A DNA stretch of 64,000 nt from Scleromitrula shiraiana (GCA_028455995.1 JABELC010000001.1:4328501-4392500), one strand, 5' to 3'. Positions 36,267 to 47,117 are shown, numbered from the stretch's first letter. Program-made: numbers and translations. Notes: generated by a model from the letters alone, not told the origin.

Positions 36267-37516
36267 ATGAGTTCTCCAGCACAAGAAGGATCGGCACCAC
36301 CTACAGAGGAGAAGAAGAAGGGGTTGAGTAGAATGGTATCTAGAATGAAGACGGTTTTGAAAAGAGGTGATAAGTCAAAAAGATTATCAGCTACTCCTAA
36401 ACCTTCAACAACAACAGGAGCTGGTCCAAGGTATGGAGATATTTAGTTTTAAAAAAGGAATTATTTTGGTGAAAGATGTGGTTTGTTAATATTTGGAAAG
36501 TAGTACCTCAAAAGACACGGCCCCAATTCCGGCACCAACATCAGAACCACCTGTCAAGGAAGCGCCGGCTCCCATCACCACGGAACCTAAATCAACCAAG
36601 GAATCCACCGTCACCCCTCAACCAAAGAAAGTTTCCCGAGCCGAAATCAATGCCGAACGTGCCCGTAAATTAGGTGAACGTTTCCAACTTCAGATCGAAC
36701 CACACGAGTGGACCACCTTTGTCGGCGAGAAAGATGCCTGGCGAATTGAAAAACCAATCCGTATGAGAATCCATCGCACTTGTCATAAATGCAGCACGAC
36801 ATTCGGGGCCAATAAGATTTGCGCCAGTTGTGAACATCCGAGATGTACCAAGTGTCCTCGGTATCCATTGAAGAAGAAGGAGAAGGGTAAGACGGCTCTT
36901 GCTACTAGTGGTCCTACTCCCATCGAGGTTGATCCGGTATGGAAACCGCATGAGAAGATTATTTTGACTAAACCAAGTAATAAAATTGGTGGGCAAACGT
37001 TGGTCAAGAAGAAGCCGATGCAGAGGATTAGGAGAACTTGTTGTGCTTGCTCTAATTTATATGTGGCTGGGAGTAAAATTTGTTCGGGTTGTTCTCATAC
37101 CCGTTGTGCTGATTGTCCACGGGATCCGTAAGTTATTTTGATTTTCCCCCTCATCATTGAATCAATTTCAAACTTCATTCATATATATATACGCTATACA
37201 TATACTAATCCACGCCACCCCACCCCACAGAGCCAAGAAAAAGAAATACCCCGACGGCTACCCCGGCGACGTACCATCCAGCACGACCACCAAATACGCC
37301 TGCCACAAATGCGATAAAACCTTCCCCCTTCCCAACCCGGACTCAGCCGAAGAAAGCCAAACCATTTCCCCCCAATGCCGTCGTTGCAAACACGTTAAAT
37401 GCGATGAGTGTCAGATTGCTTTGCCGAGGAAAGTGGTCCCAGATCATGATCCGGAGGTTGTGAAGAGGGTTGAGGCGAAATTGGCGGCGTTGACTGTGAG
37501 TCCTACGGTTAGTTGA
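36267..37516 (+). CDS. Hypothetical protein with three Cys/His zinc-binding modules
   Basis: Exons 36267..36430, 36504..37127 and 37231..37516 give 357 residues. The N-terminal 90 residues are basic and Pro/Thr-rich (GLSRMVSRMKTVLKRGDKSK), probably disordered. Three modules follow, each with a C-x2-C knuckle and then a conserved C-x2-C-x-H-x2-C-x2-C. Module 1: Cys148, 151, 161, 164, His166, Cys169, 172. Module 2: Cys234, 237, 248, 251, His253, Cys256, 259. Module 3: Cys287, 290, 312, 315, His317, Cys320, 323, with a longer loop. A nucleic-acid or protein-binding zinc protein is likely, but I do not recognise a named family. The first intron ends in a tandem AAGTAG acceptor; the downstream AG is used in this model. 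The gene stands alone in a 15-kb gene-poor region. Confidence 0.8.
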
Positions 37517-37923
37517 TGAGTGGATTGATAGATGTTGGGGTGTTGGCTTTCAAGTTGGGAATATGGAATATATGGTTCTTTTCTAGTGGATGAGAAAGTA
37601 GGTTGGGGTTTGAGAATATTCATTTTGATATCGATTTTGGTTTTGGTTTGATTTTTGATTTTTTGGTGTTGGAGGAGAGCATTGGAAAGGACAGGAGAGG
37701 AAAAGAAAAAAAAAGGAAAGGAAAGAAAAGAAAAGGAAAAAATACGAAAACGAAACGAAAAGAAGACTTATGAATGAGGTGATGATGATGATGATAAATC
37801 GAGTCAGCGAGCGTTTTTGTTTTGTCGTTTTTTATACTCAACAGTATGATGGTGGTTTGATCGATACCTTTTGCTTATTATCAATTCATTTGCTATTCGT
37901 TGATTCGTTCTTTTTGGTTTGTT

Positions 37924-38286
37924 TTTATTGTTATTGTTATTGTTATTGTTATTTTGTTCTTGTTCTTGTTCTTGTTCTTGTTCTTGTTCTTGTCTTGTTC
38001 TTGTTCTTGTTCTTGTTCTTGTTCTTGTTCTGTTCTTGTTCTTGTTCTTGTTCTTGTTCTTGTTCTTGTTCTTGTTCTTGTTCTTGTTCTTGTTCTTGTT
38101 CTTGTTCTTGTTCTTGTTCTTGTTCTTGTTCTTGTTCTTGTTCTTGTTCTTGTTCTTGTTCTTGTTCTTGTTCTTGTTCTTGTTCTTGTTCTTGTTCTTG
38201 TTCTTGTTCTTGTTCTTGTTCTTGTTCTTGTTCTTGTTCTTGTTCTTGTTCTTGTTCTTGTTCTTGTTCTTGTTCTTGTTCTTGTT
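37924..38286 (+). repeat. (TTATTG)n to (TTCTTG)n hexanucleotide array
   Basis: About 360 bp. It starts with a few TTATTG units and changes to TTCTTG. Two single-base losses, near 37992 and 38031, break the array, and then about 42 uninterrupted TTCTTG units run from 38033 to 38284. The unit contains no stop codon in any of the six frames, so long artificial dipeptide frames (Leu-Val, Phe-Leu, Ser-Cys, Gln-Glu, Arg-Thr, Lys-Asn) cross it; these are not genes. Confidence 0.95.
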
Positions 38287-38320
38287 TTCGTTCTCGTTCT
38301 TGTAGTTGATGGGGGTGGAG

Positions 38321-38402
38321 GGGAGAGGGAGAGGGAGAGGGAGAGGGAGAGGGAGAGGGAGAGGGAGAGGGAGAGGGAGAGGGAGAGGGAGAGGGAGAGG
38401 GA
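38321..38402 (+). repeat. (GGGAGA)n array with G-quadruplex potential
   Basis: About 13 units of GGGAGA lie 35 bp after the TTCTTG array. GGG runs recur every 6 bases, which fits a quadruplex-forming pattern, and the purine-only strand could also form triplex DNA. Confidence 0.9.
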
Positions 38403-38529
38403 AGCAAGGAAGTTGAATGAATGGATGGAGAAACAGAATGGGACTTGAATTTGACTGTGAGATTGAGATGGGAAATTATTGCATGGGCATTACATTCGCA
38501 TTACAGCATATTATACACATCATCAAGGA

Positions 38530-38625
38530 AAATTGAAGAGAAGAGAAGAGAGGAGGGAAAGAAAAGAAAAGGGGGAAGGGAGATGAGAAGAGAAGAGAGA
38601 AGAGAGAAGAAAAAGTGGTAAATCT
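38530..38625 (+). repeat. Polypurine tract
   Basis: Nearly 100 bp of almost only A and G, built from degenerate GAAGA/GAGAA units. A similar A/G tract lies at 37680-37765. Confidence 0.8.
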
Positions 38626-39244
38626 GGAGTGCATGCATGAATTGATAAATTTCGAGGGGGAGGAGGAAAAAGTGAGGGGCGGTTGAAGTTGAATATTTAG
38701 ATTAAATTGAGAAAGCATATGATATCTCAATTCGTCACATTCTTATTTGCATCTATATCTATCTATTATGTGACATTTCTATCTTGATACCTTGTTTATT
38801 TGTAATTTATCTAATTCTTGTCTTATTTCTTGGGGTAATAGTATGGTATATAGTAGGATACGATGCAGTAGTGACGATGTCTCGCTAACATCCGTTTTTG
38901 CTTTTGCTTTCAAGTCTACAATTACAGAGCCATGGGATTTAGAGAGTTCAACTACGCATTCATGGTACGTGATTTCTTCATTCATTCATCTATTTCATTC
39001 TCGCGTCAGGGAATCGAGGTCGGGATCGAGATCGCGTTCTAAATTGATGTTTGCCCCTCACTTGTTCATACATTCACTCATTCGGTAATTTATATGAGGC
39101 TCTCCAAATACGGCTCCCAAATGCGGCTCGTTATGAACTTATACTAGTTCACGCGGCTCTTTCTTTCAAAAGCACGTTTTTTTCTTCTTCGTTCCTTGTT
39201 CTTGAGAAATAAATGGGAGGGGTAGATAAAGGAATTATTATAAA

Positions 39245-39285
39245 GATGGAGATGCAGATAGAGATGCAGATAGAGATGCAGATGG
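39245..39285 (+). repeat. Short 12-bp tandem repeat
   Basis: AGATGCAGATAG is repeated about three times with minor changes. Confidence 0.7.
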
Positions 39286-40391
39286 AGATTTGTTCGTGAG
39301 TAAGTGCCGGTGTGGCGGTATGGTATGCTAGACTATGTATAATATAAAGATATCGGAAGTCATACATCCCGGGGAAGGGATCATGGGTAGAATGGGATGA
39401 TGGATTTATTATTTCTTTGTTTTGGGGAAAGGGGGATAAAGAGTGGGGTTATTGGGGATAATAAGATAAAGATATTAAGTGATGAAAGAATAAAGAGATA
39501 ATGGGGTTGGAAGAAAGTGGGCTGTAGAATGTGATTGAATATGATTGATGGATTGGAATTTGGCTGATAAGGTAATAAAATTAAATATTTTCTATTATTG
39601 AGATTTCGTGTCGCTTGATACGTAATGGTGAGATATAGATTGAGTGAGAGTGATGGTTAAATAGTTTTGGAGTTAGGAGGAAGTGAGGTGGTTGAAACTT
39701 GGTGATATTTGGTGTAGGAGATTATTAGTGTGCGTATGCAGTATCGAGTCTACTTTATTTGTAAATAAGGAGGGGTCAGGGGTATAGTTTCGGATAGACG
39801 AGCTAGAGTGATTAAAGGGGTTTATATGTTATTTGATGTGAATTTATTTGTTCGATGCTAAATCTTTATCTTTGATTCTATCTAATTAGGTAGTTTTTAT
39901 TTGTTTTGAGTAAATAAATTGTCTGCCATATAAGAATTATCACTCAATTTGCAATAATTGATTTCTATTAATTTTTGTTAAGTGGAAGATGGTACGGAAG
40001 TAGATGGGAAGTTGCTGAATTGGTTTGAGGATATATGTAGCTCTTAGAGAAATTGTTTTTGGGCAGTTCCTCTAGATCTTGAATACGTGTTTATACAAAT
40101 ATCATTACAAATAGTTTCAAGTCTTGCTAAAAATCCTTTCCTATGAGTCAAATTCGCAATTTGTCATTTAGATCAATGATGCAAACCAATTCTACCTTAA
40201 TTTAAAATAAGTGTTTTTGAGCCGGTCTAGATGAAGAAGGCCCTTGAATTCTATTTACATAAACCTATTATTCCGAGTCTCTCATGACATGTTCTAATTC
40301 CATTTTGAGATTTTACTTTAGTTTCGAATACTCTTATATTCATCGTCATACATACATAGTCGTATGATATCGTCACGAATTTCTCACGCAC

Positions 40392-40424
<33 letters not shown>
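40392..40424 (+). repeat. (CAT)11 microsatellite
   Basis: Eleven uninterrupted CAT units. Confidence 0.9.
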
Positions 40425-40425
<1 letters not shown>

Positions 40426-41194
40426 GTACATTGTGACACGCTACTCATACTTTACTCCATCTACTTAACATCATTTTCTATTCTATCTCTATCACGAGGT
40501 CTAAAATATATCAAACCATCCATAGCTTATAGCTATTAGTCTGAGTTCCACGATCGACCTTAGATGTATACATCTAATATTCCATATACTGAGAGTAGTA
40601 TGATAGAAGCAAAGTCGGATGTATTGGCATGTAGTGATTTAATCTTATTTGTTCTGTTATGATCTAGAGTTTATTTCATGGTTTTCTCTACCTGTTGTTA
40701 CCCAGATGAGTAGGGAAAGGGGGAAGAGAGCCAAGAGATGGGAGGTCAGAAGTTGAGGTTTGATCAGGTGGGTATGATATCTGGACTTTGGTGTGATATT
40801 GGTCTTTTGGCGGTATTAGATGGATTATTCTGAATCTACAATTGATGTTATTTAGTGTATATGTCTGATTTCCGTCTTACTCATGGATATCGAAAGCGAA
40901 ATACAATACACTTTGCCAAGATATCACTAATTTTCTTACTCATTTTGTCTACGGCACCATCAATTCAATATTCATACTCATATCTTGTTGTTCTACATCC
41001 AGTCTCCACTTTCGGAATTCCAAAATTGACTACTTAAACTAACCTCACTTCACTTTGTCACATACAAGTCTACCTTCATCCCTTCGTACTACCTACATTA
41101 TTACAACAAACAATCGGGCCCAAACATCCCACCAAATTCCATATATTCCTGCATCCATCCCATAAAATGCGATGTAACCCACTCCTTCCCCCCT

Positions 41195-41219
41195 TCCAAA
41201 CCTAAACCTAAACCTAAAC
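41195..41219 (+). repeat. Short (CCTAAA)n telomere-like run
   Basis: About four AAACCT units. This resembles, but is not identical to, the usual fungal telomere unit CCCTAA. Confidence 0.6.
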
Positions 41220-43143
41220 TGTTGCATATTTCCATCTTCTACCATTATCCATCCGATAACTTAAACAGAGGATCGGTACCAACCAGATTGAATGATTCTC
41301 TTGTGATTTGTTTTGTTGCATGTCGAACTTTTGCCGCGATATCCATTGCTGGTCGTGATTCAGACACGTGGTCTCTAGGATTGGTATTAGAAAGTCCTAG
41401 TGCTACTTCTCTTGAATTCTCTTCACTGCTGATACTGTATTGTCTGTCACTGGCGCTTGTGGCGTGCTCTGGACTCTATGCAATGCAATCCAATGCTGTG
41501 TTGTGTTGTATAGGCGCAATTTCATGTGGCTCTACTGATCAGTTGGCTGCTTTGAAATGAACGTGAAGATCCACTTTTCTTTTGATGTATGTATATAGTG
41601 TGCATGCAGAAGGTTTTGAAAATGGAGAGCCATAGGTTTGCGCCTTGTGTTTGTTTATCCCTGCGTCATGCAGTGAGGTTGGGAAATGGCATGGATATAC
41701 TCGTGCTCAGCTGCAAATGTCAGTTTGATTGTTGGGGCCTGGAACTTGGATAGTGCGTGCGTGTGTGTTTGGAAGCCAATTGTGGAGTTGGAGATCATCA
41801 TGGGAGTTGAGCATTTGAGCTTGGTGTGGAGGGTGAGAATTTGTAAAGATGATTGAGATAGCTATTCGCATTGGTTTTGGTTCAAGAGCGTATAACTAGG
41901 TGCTGCTTTGTTGAGATGTAGGACTAGGTTTTTAATTTTACTTTAATGTGAGAAAGTGGGCTGGAGTAGTACCAAATTTTTATGGATGGCAAGGTAACAG
42001 AGGTATGAATAGTAGCACGACACATTCTTTTACATTAGTGTTTTGATGAAGTATATAAGATTAATTTCAGTGCGGTAATGCATAAGTATAGTTATTAAAT
42101 CTCTCTAGTTCGAGTAACCATGACATTTTAGGTCAATGAAAAATATACATGAGGAGTTTCCACGGTGTGAGATCTCAGTGAAGGTGAAGGGGCAAATATA
42201 TTAATGCCACCTAGCAAGCATGTGGTTGCGTTTTGGAATTCATGATTGGAAGGAGTAGGACTTGTGACTTTCGTAACGAATGACAACTATTTAATCTTGG
42301 TGTGATCATAACCAATTTATTCTTCACTGCTGGTTATTGTTTGATCTCATCTTCAACACCTAAATCCCCAGTCATGTCATTAAGAGATGCACGATCCGAA
42401 CGGAGTTATCCCTCGAGCTATGGATACTAAGAAGTGAATAAAATTGTGGTTATGGTCTAGATATTGCTGAAATTTAGAGGTTCACACTAGCCCATATTAT
42501 TAAGCCGTTACTCACCAAATCAGTGGACATGATAACCAACGACAAAGCGGGGTACACGTAGATATCTGCACTTCCAAAACGAAGGCTGTTCATTTAAAGA
42601 GACTGAGAAATAGTTTAAATCGGAGTATAGCGGCAAATAACTATAGTATACTCAAGTTAGGGCTGCTTGCTGATAGCTTGGAAACATGATTCGGTATATT
42701 TGAGAATCGTGGGAAGACTTTACAAGCATATAACAGGTTCATGGAAAAGACTAGATTATCTAGAAGGAGACATATAAGATTGATAATGAATAAATACAAA
42801 TGACAGTGACATAATATATCATAAGTTTGACGATGGTTCACTGCAATATAAATCTGACATTGAGGCTTGGGACTCGGATGTTTCCTCATTTTGTGGTCGA
42901 TAAGTCTGAGCGGGGTAGTTGTAAGAAAAAGGAGTGAATAGTCAATTTAGAATACGTTAAGCGAGAGTTTGAGAAATTACTCTCAAGATCATTCTGTCGG
43001 GTCATTTTTGGAACGTTTGCTCCTTGCTAGATTGACTTGAGAACCCAAATCTATTAATTGCTGAAAATGCATAAATCTTCGCAATACCCGCTGGCAATTA
43101 CTGCCTCTATCATCACCATCTTTATATTCTAAACTATTTCAAC

Positions 43144-44148
43144 TCATCTCTTCTTTGACATCAATTGCCGCATTTTATCCATATAATATTTATGCCACAT
43201 TTCCCTCAGACATCTTGGTATCAACGGATATATTATAGAAGTCGCAGATAAACTCAAGCGACAAATAAATCTCCTGATCAGAGTATCTCGCAATCCAAAT
43301 GCCAATCTTTGCCGCTCAGGAAGCCAATATGTCGTCCACAACCTAACAATTGGAAGGTGAACATGAACCCATAAAGGTACTTTCTTAGGGTATAATAGAT
43401 CTTGTGCAACCACCATAGCTTCGTGACTTATCGGCATGATTTCGATCTTCTCATTCCAATATTCCCAGAAGTCATCCAGGGTATCTGGCCACATAGATAC
43501 TGGCATGCGTAATGATGTAGCAAAAATCGATGATTCCTGATAAATTCTTTCCAACTCAATTTTTGAAAGCTCCTCGAAAAATGTTTCGTGAGCCGTGATA
43601 ATCGAAAAGAAAAGCGTCGCAGCCACCCATTTCTGTAGCTCGGGGTCTTGAGCTGAGTAATCATCGCCTTTGATTCTGGAATGTGTGCGGTTGATGATAG
43701 AAACTATATGGGATTTCTCTTCGTTTGTTCCGTATAGTATTACGTTGAGATATATCTCCGTCCCTTTCAAACGATTCATGGCTCGATGGGAAAAGTTGCT
43801 ATGGTCAGCCAGACCTTGGGCAATGCTGGGGTTGCATAGTTGGAGAAGAATTGCTAGATGAGCAGCCGACCGGTATATAATCTCGCGGTGTAATTTCCGA
43901 AGTTCGATAGGCTCGATGTTGGGACGTTCGCAGAATTGAGGATCTTGGCAAAAAGGTTCCCCTAACTCCAACGGTGAAATCGTTCCATCCTTGTCAGAAC
44001 TATCATAAACCACTTTTTGCTTGTTATTCCAGAATTCGCAGAACGATACAATCAACAATTGAAGTTGGATCATGATATATGTCATGAGAAAGGCAACACA
44101 ACTGAAAATCAATTGACCATGCCACGCGCATTTATATTGACACTGCAT
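43144..44148 (-). CDS. mpaB/DUF2236-like oxygenase family protein
   Basis: A single-exon gene of 334 residues starting MQCQYKCAWHGQ. A hydrophobic segment at about 11-36 could anchor it in the endoplasmic reticulum. The core carries REIIYRSAAHLAILLQLCNP, RLKGTEIYLNVILYGTNEE, NRTHSRIKGDDYSAQDPELQ and WVAATLFFSIITAHETFFEE. These features fit the DUF2236 fold shared by the fungal ER oxygenase MpaB and latex-clearing rubber oxygenases, which cleave prenyl double bonds oxidatively. The substrate cannot be deduced. The gene is transcribed divergently from an alpha/beta hydrolase with a 983-bp shared spacer containing several inverted repeats. Confidence 0.75.
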   Translation of the reverse strand: MQCQYKCAWHGQLIFSCVAFLMTYIMIQLQLLIVSFCEFWNNKQKVVYDSSDKDGTISPLELGEPFCQDPQFCERPNIEPIELRKLHREIIYRSAAHLAILLQLCNPSIAQGLADHSNFSHRAMNRLKGTEIYLNVILYGTNEEKSHIVSIINRTHSRIKGDDYSAQDPELQKWVAATLFFSIITAHETFFEELSKIELERIYQESSIFATSLRMPVSMWPDTLDDFWEYWNEKIEIMPISHEAMVVAQDLLYPKKVPLWVHVHLPIVRLWTTYWLPERQRLAFGLRDTLIRRFICRLSLSATSIIYPLIPRCLREMWHKYYMDKMRQLMSKKR

Positions 44149-44704
44149 GGCAACCCTCTATGGCTCTTATTAGTTAGAAGATGAACATTAATCGCCTTTT
44201 GAAATTGCTTATTGAAGTTTTCATCAAGTTTGACTTCTAAAACCTCTGCCGTAGAGCGCTAGATTAGAATCTAGGTATTGAATGTCCAGAAATTATATTT
44301 TCACGGTTGTCGTAATATCTATTGGGTCTTGAAATTCTGATAACCAAACTCATCTTGCGGAGATTTATGATTATTCTAATAGTACATCACATTTCCACGC
44401 CATAATTTAGATTATTGGCATTTTATGATACAATTGTAAGCTTTGGATGGTAGGCTGTGGAAGGTCGTGGAACACTATACAAGAGCTGAAACAAAATTGA
44501 ATTTTCAAACAAGTTCATCACTATGACTTTCTATGGCAATAATTGATCGAGAATGATTGAAAATTTCAATATCCGTAACTGAGATTGAAAGAGTCATGGT
44601 TGCAACAGAAAATGGAACCAGAATGTCAAGATGAAGAAATAAGATCAAACGCTGTTCGGGGAGGGTAAAGAAAGAAGCACGTTGAGTTTCAACAGAAGAT
44701 AGAA

Positions 44705-44728
44705 CCTCGGGGTTTTATTCACCCGAGG
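44705..44728. promoter_or_regulatory. Inverted repeat CCTCGGG-N10-CCCGAGG
   Basis: Perfect 7-bp arms around a 10-bp AT-rich spacer, containing CGG-N12-CCG, the layout bound by dimeric Zn2Cys6 factors. A further CCCGAGG half lies at 44765-44771. Binding is inferred. Confidence 0.5.
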
Positions 44729-44780
44729 GAGCCCAAAATGATCTAGAATTGTTATATTCCGCCGCCCGAGGGTTAGATGA

Positions 44781-44797
44781 GCCTCAATTGTTGAGGC
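44781..44797. promoter_or_regulatory. Inverted repeat GCCTCAA-N3-TTGAGGC
   Basis: Perfect 7-bp arms with a 3-bp centre. It lies between the CGG inverted repeat and the 20-bp palindrome in the same divergent promoter. Confidence 0.45.
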
Positions 44798-44822
44798 GAT
44801 TTCACTAGGTTGGGGACTCATC

Positions 44823-44842
44823 AAGTACTGATATCAGTACTT
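44823..44842. promoter_or_regulatory. 20-bp perfect palindrome
   Basis: The half AAGTACTGAT is followed directly by its reverse complement ATCAGTACTT with no spacer. It lies 290 bp upstream of the hydrolase start and 675 bp upstream of the mpaB-like start. A dimeric factor could bind; this is inference. Confidence 0.5.
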
Positions 44843-45131
44843 TTGCAGTGAATCATTCTCTGTTAATGTCATATGATTGAATCCCGTATATTTTCATTTT
44901 GTTTTTTGAAAATTCTATTTGATTAAGTTCTTGGGTAGATTGAATTTTGATTGAATATATATGTATATCGTAGTATCCCAAGCCAGGTAGAAATATCTTG
45001 TGTACTTAAATAGAACTACATGACCGATAATTCTGACGTGTATATTTTGAGTTAAGCACAAAAGTCTGTTTCGGAAAGACATCAATTCATTTAAGTCAAC
45101 ACCTCTCAATAACCGCTTATCAAGGTCTAAG

Positions 45132-46049
45132 ATGAATCTCGACAGCCCGAAAACAGAGTTTACCACTGGTACATTGCCCGTTGATGGAGCTTCGATCTTC
45201 TATAAGACTTGTGGATCCGGACCTCTTTTTCTTCTGATTCCAGGAGGCAATGGAACCGCTGTATTTTTCTCTGGTCTCGCCATCGAATTGTCGTCCATGT
45301 TCAAAGTTGCAATTTACGATCGCCGTGGATTCTCCAACAGTCATATTCACAATTCAAACATTTTATCCACCACGACAAATAGTGATATGATCATGAAGAA
45401 TGTCGAAGATGCTGTATCTTTGATCAAGCATCTTTCCCCCGAAGACAAAGCTTTTGTGTTCGTCACTTCTGGAGGTGCCGGTATTGCCATCAATCTCATA
45501 ATCAAATACGCTAGTTTGATTCGGAAGTTGATTATCCATGAGCCTTTATTACCATCACTTCTTGCGCCTTCCAGCTCGATGAGGAAGCCCGTGCACGAAA
45601 AGTATGTAGAATCCATGCGCGTATTCAGAGAAGAAGGCGGTGTTGCTGCATTAAGAGGACAACATGTGCTACGAATGATGATGGGGAAAACCGAGCAAGA
45701 TAGCCTTAAAACCTCGAAAGTTCAAGCTGCAATGCTTGAGGCGGCTATTGATAATGCTCATCATTTCTTCCAATACGAATGGGACCCTATTTATAACTAC
45801 AAAATCAATGCAGATGGTTTTAGGGAACGAAGAAATATGATATATCTCACCATGAGTGCTCAGAATAATCTTCCCCTCCCTCTTGGAATAATGGATGGCA
45901 TGTCAAATCTCTTGGAGCGTCCTATTATCAAGGTTGCTGGTGGACATCTCGGAATGGTAACTCATCAGAAAGAGTTTGCGGACGACTTGGTGAGAATTAT
46001 TTATGGTTCAGAGAAGCAGGATAATCATCCAGTTAAGGCATTACTTTAG
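45132..46049 (+). CDS. Alpha/beta hydrolase
   Basis: A single-exon gene of 305 residues. The N-terminus has LFLLIPGGNGTAVFF (oxyanion strand-turn) and VAIYDRRGFSNS, typical of the alpha/beta-hydrolase-1 group. The nucleophile elbow reads FVTSGGAG with Ser113; the usual first Gly of GxSxG is Val here. KVAGGHLGMVTH near the C-terminus gives the catalytic His, and the remaining cap is helical. It is divergent from the mpaB-like oxygenase, so it may act on the same pathway product, but nothing in the protein itself names a substrate. No signal peptide was seen. Confidence 0.75.
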   Translation: MNLDSPKTEFTTGTLPVDGASIFYKTCGSGPLFLLIPGGNGTAVFFSGLAIELSSMFKVAIYDRRGFSNSHIHNSNILSTTTNSDMIMKNVEDAVSLIKHLSPEDKAFVFVTSGGAGIAINLIIKYASLIRKLIIHEPLLPSLLAPSSSMRKPVHEKYVESMRVFREEGGVAALRGQHVLRMMMGKTEQDSLKTSKVQAAMLEAAIDNAHHFFQYEWDPIYNYKINADGFRERRNMIYLTMSAQNNLPLPLGIMDGMSNLLERPIIKVAGGHLGMVTHQKEFADDLVRIIYGSEKQDNHPVKALL

Positions 46050-47117
46050 GGGCTGGGAGTATGGTATTGGAAGACTATGATCACAGGAAATCAGGGCCGA
46101 CTATCGAGACGCAGGATGTTGGTCAATATTGGAGGGAGGGTTTGAAGACAAAAATAAAAAGTGGTATGGCTTTGAGAACACTGGGGATGAGCTGCGACCA
46201 CCAGAATACTCATTAGGGCGTATAAAAAGCATCTTAAAATTATTCAGAGAATTCTCTAATTCAACTGGTAAAAAAACGTTCATGTTAGCCTGCAAAAGAA
46301 TTTCACATGTTGGATGAATCTTCTAGTAATAAAAACCAATAAAATTTTTATCATACTCTGTGGTTTTCTTCTCAGTGCAGAATTCCTGATGTTTCCATAA
46401 AGTATAGTTAACAATCATTATACACTGAAGATGTATTGATATTACAACAAGCTGTCATCTAGAGTATCCCCATAGAATACCTGAAAGACAATTTCATGTG
46501 CGTGATCGTGGTGAAATGGGCAATGGCAATTGAAAGTTATGATACAACGCAACTGTGGACTTATCCTAATGGATCATATAAACATTGACCTTGGGTATGA
46601 ATCTCAATATGCAGTTTGACATCCGAAATATTATCAGATGTCCTCAAAGTCCTTGCTAAAAGATTATTAGTGGTACTAGAGGAAGTTATCCTAAAGTTTA
46701 AAAACAGACTACTTGCGCCACTTGTATCTCAGAACCGGCGCCAATTAATTGATTACTAGAGAATAAATTTTCGCAAGAACATGGTCCTACAGTTCAATTG
46801 ATCTGAAGGGCCATCGAGAAAGTAGCAAGAAGCAAAGTTTCCCATTCTTTCAATTAATAGCTTGATTTCATGCGCAATATTACAACATTCAGTGACCATT
46901 TCAATCGAGACCGTTGATATACAGGTCTATGTAAACAATTTCAAACCTAAGAAACTACTCTCAGTGGCGGCCAAAAACAATACCATATCTCTGACAAGAC
47001 ATCATGCGAATTTCCTCATTTGTCTCTCATCCTAAAATCCAACACATTAAATCCTCCTTAGCGAATGCGCCGCACGAAGCTCCCGATGTCTCATTCCCCG
47101 TATTAGGTCCCCCATCC
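46050..47117. other. Intergenic spacer between convergent genes
   Basis: AT-rich spacer between the hydrolase and the 3' end of the opsin-like gene. No gene is supported. Confidence 0.4.

Larger units (their letters stand above)
37517..43143. other. Gene-poor region downstream of the triple-zinc-module gene
   Basis: About 5.6 kb of low-complexity DNA: purine-rich tracts (37680-37765 and 38530-38625), two long hexanucleotide arrays and smaller microsatellites, then AT-rich sequence. Short open frames such as 41222-41560 show no family motif. No gene is supported. Confidence 0.45.
44149..45131. other. Divergent promoter between mpaB-like gene and hydrolase
   Basis: A 983-bp spacer between two start codons on opposite strands. 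It holds the inverted repeats listed separately at 44705-44842 and otherwise AT-rich DNA. Confidence 0.6.

Noticed and set aside
37770..38448. Long open frames on both strands (Leu-Val, Phe-Leu, Ser-Cys, Gln-Glu runs)
   Set aside because: They are translations of a stop-free hexanucleotide array, with no unique sequence of gene-like composition.
41195..41219. Interstitial telomere
   Set aside because: The CCTAAA unit differs from the standard CCCTAA, and only about four copies occur; treated as a simple repeat.
41222..41560. 112-codon frame on the plus strand
   Set aside because: No motif, no splice partners, Ser/Leu/Cys-rich composition typical of chance frames in this spacer.
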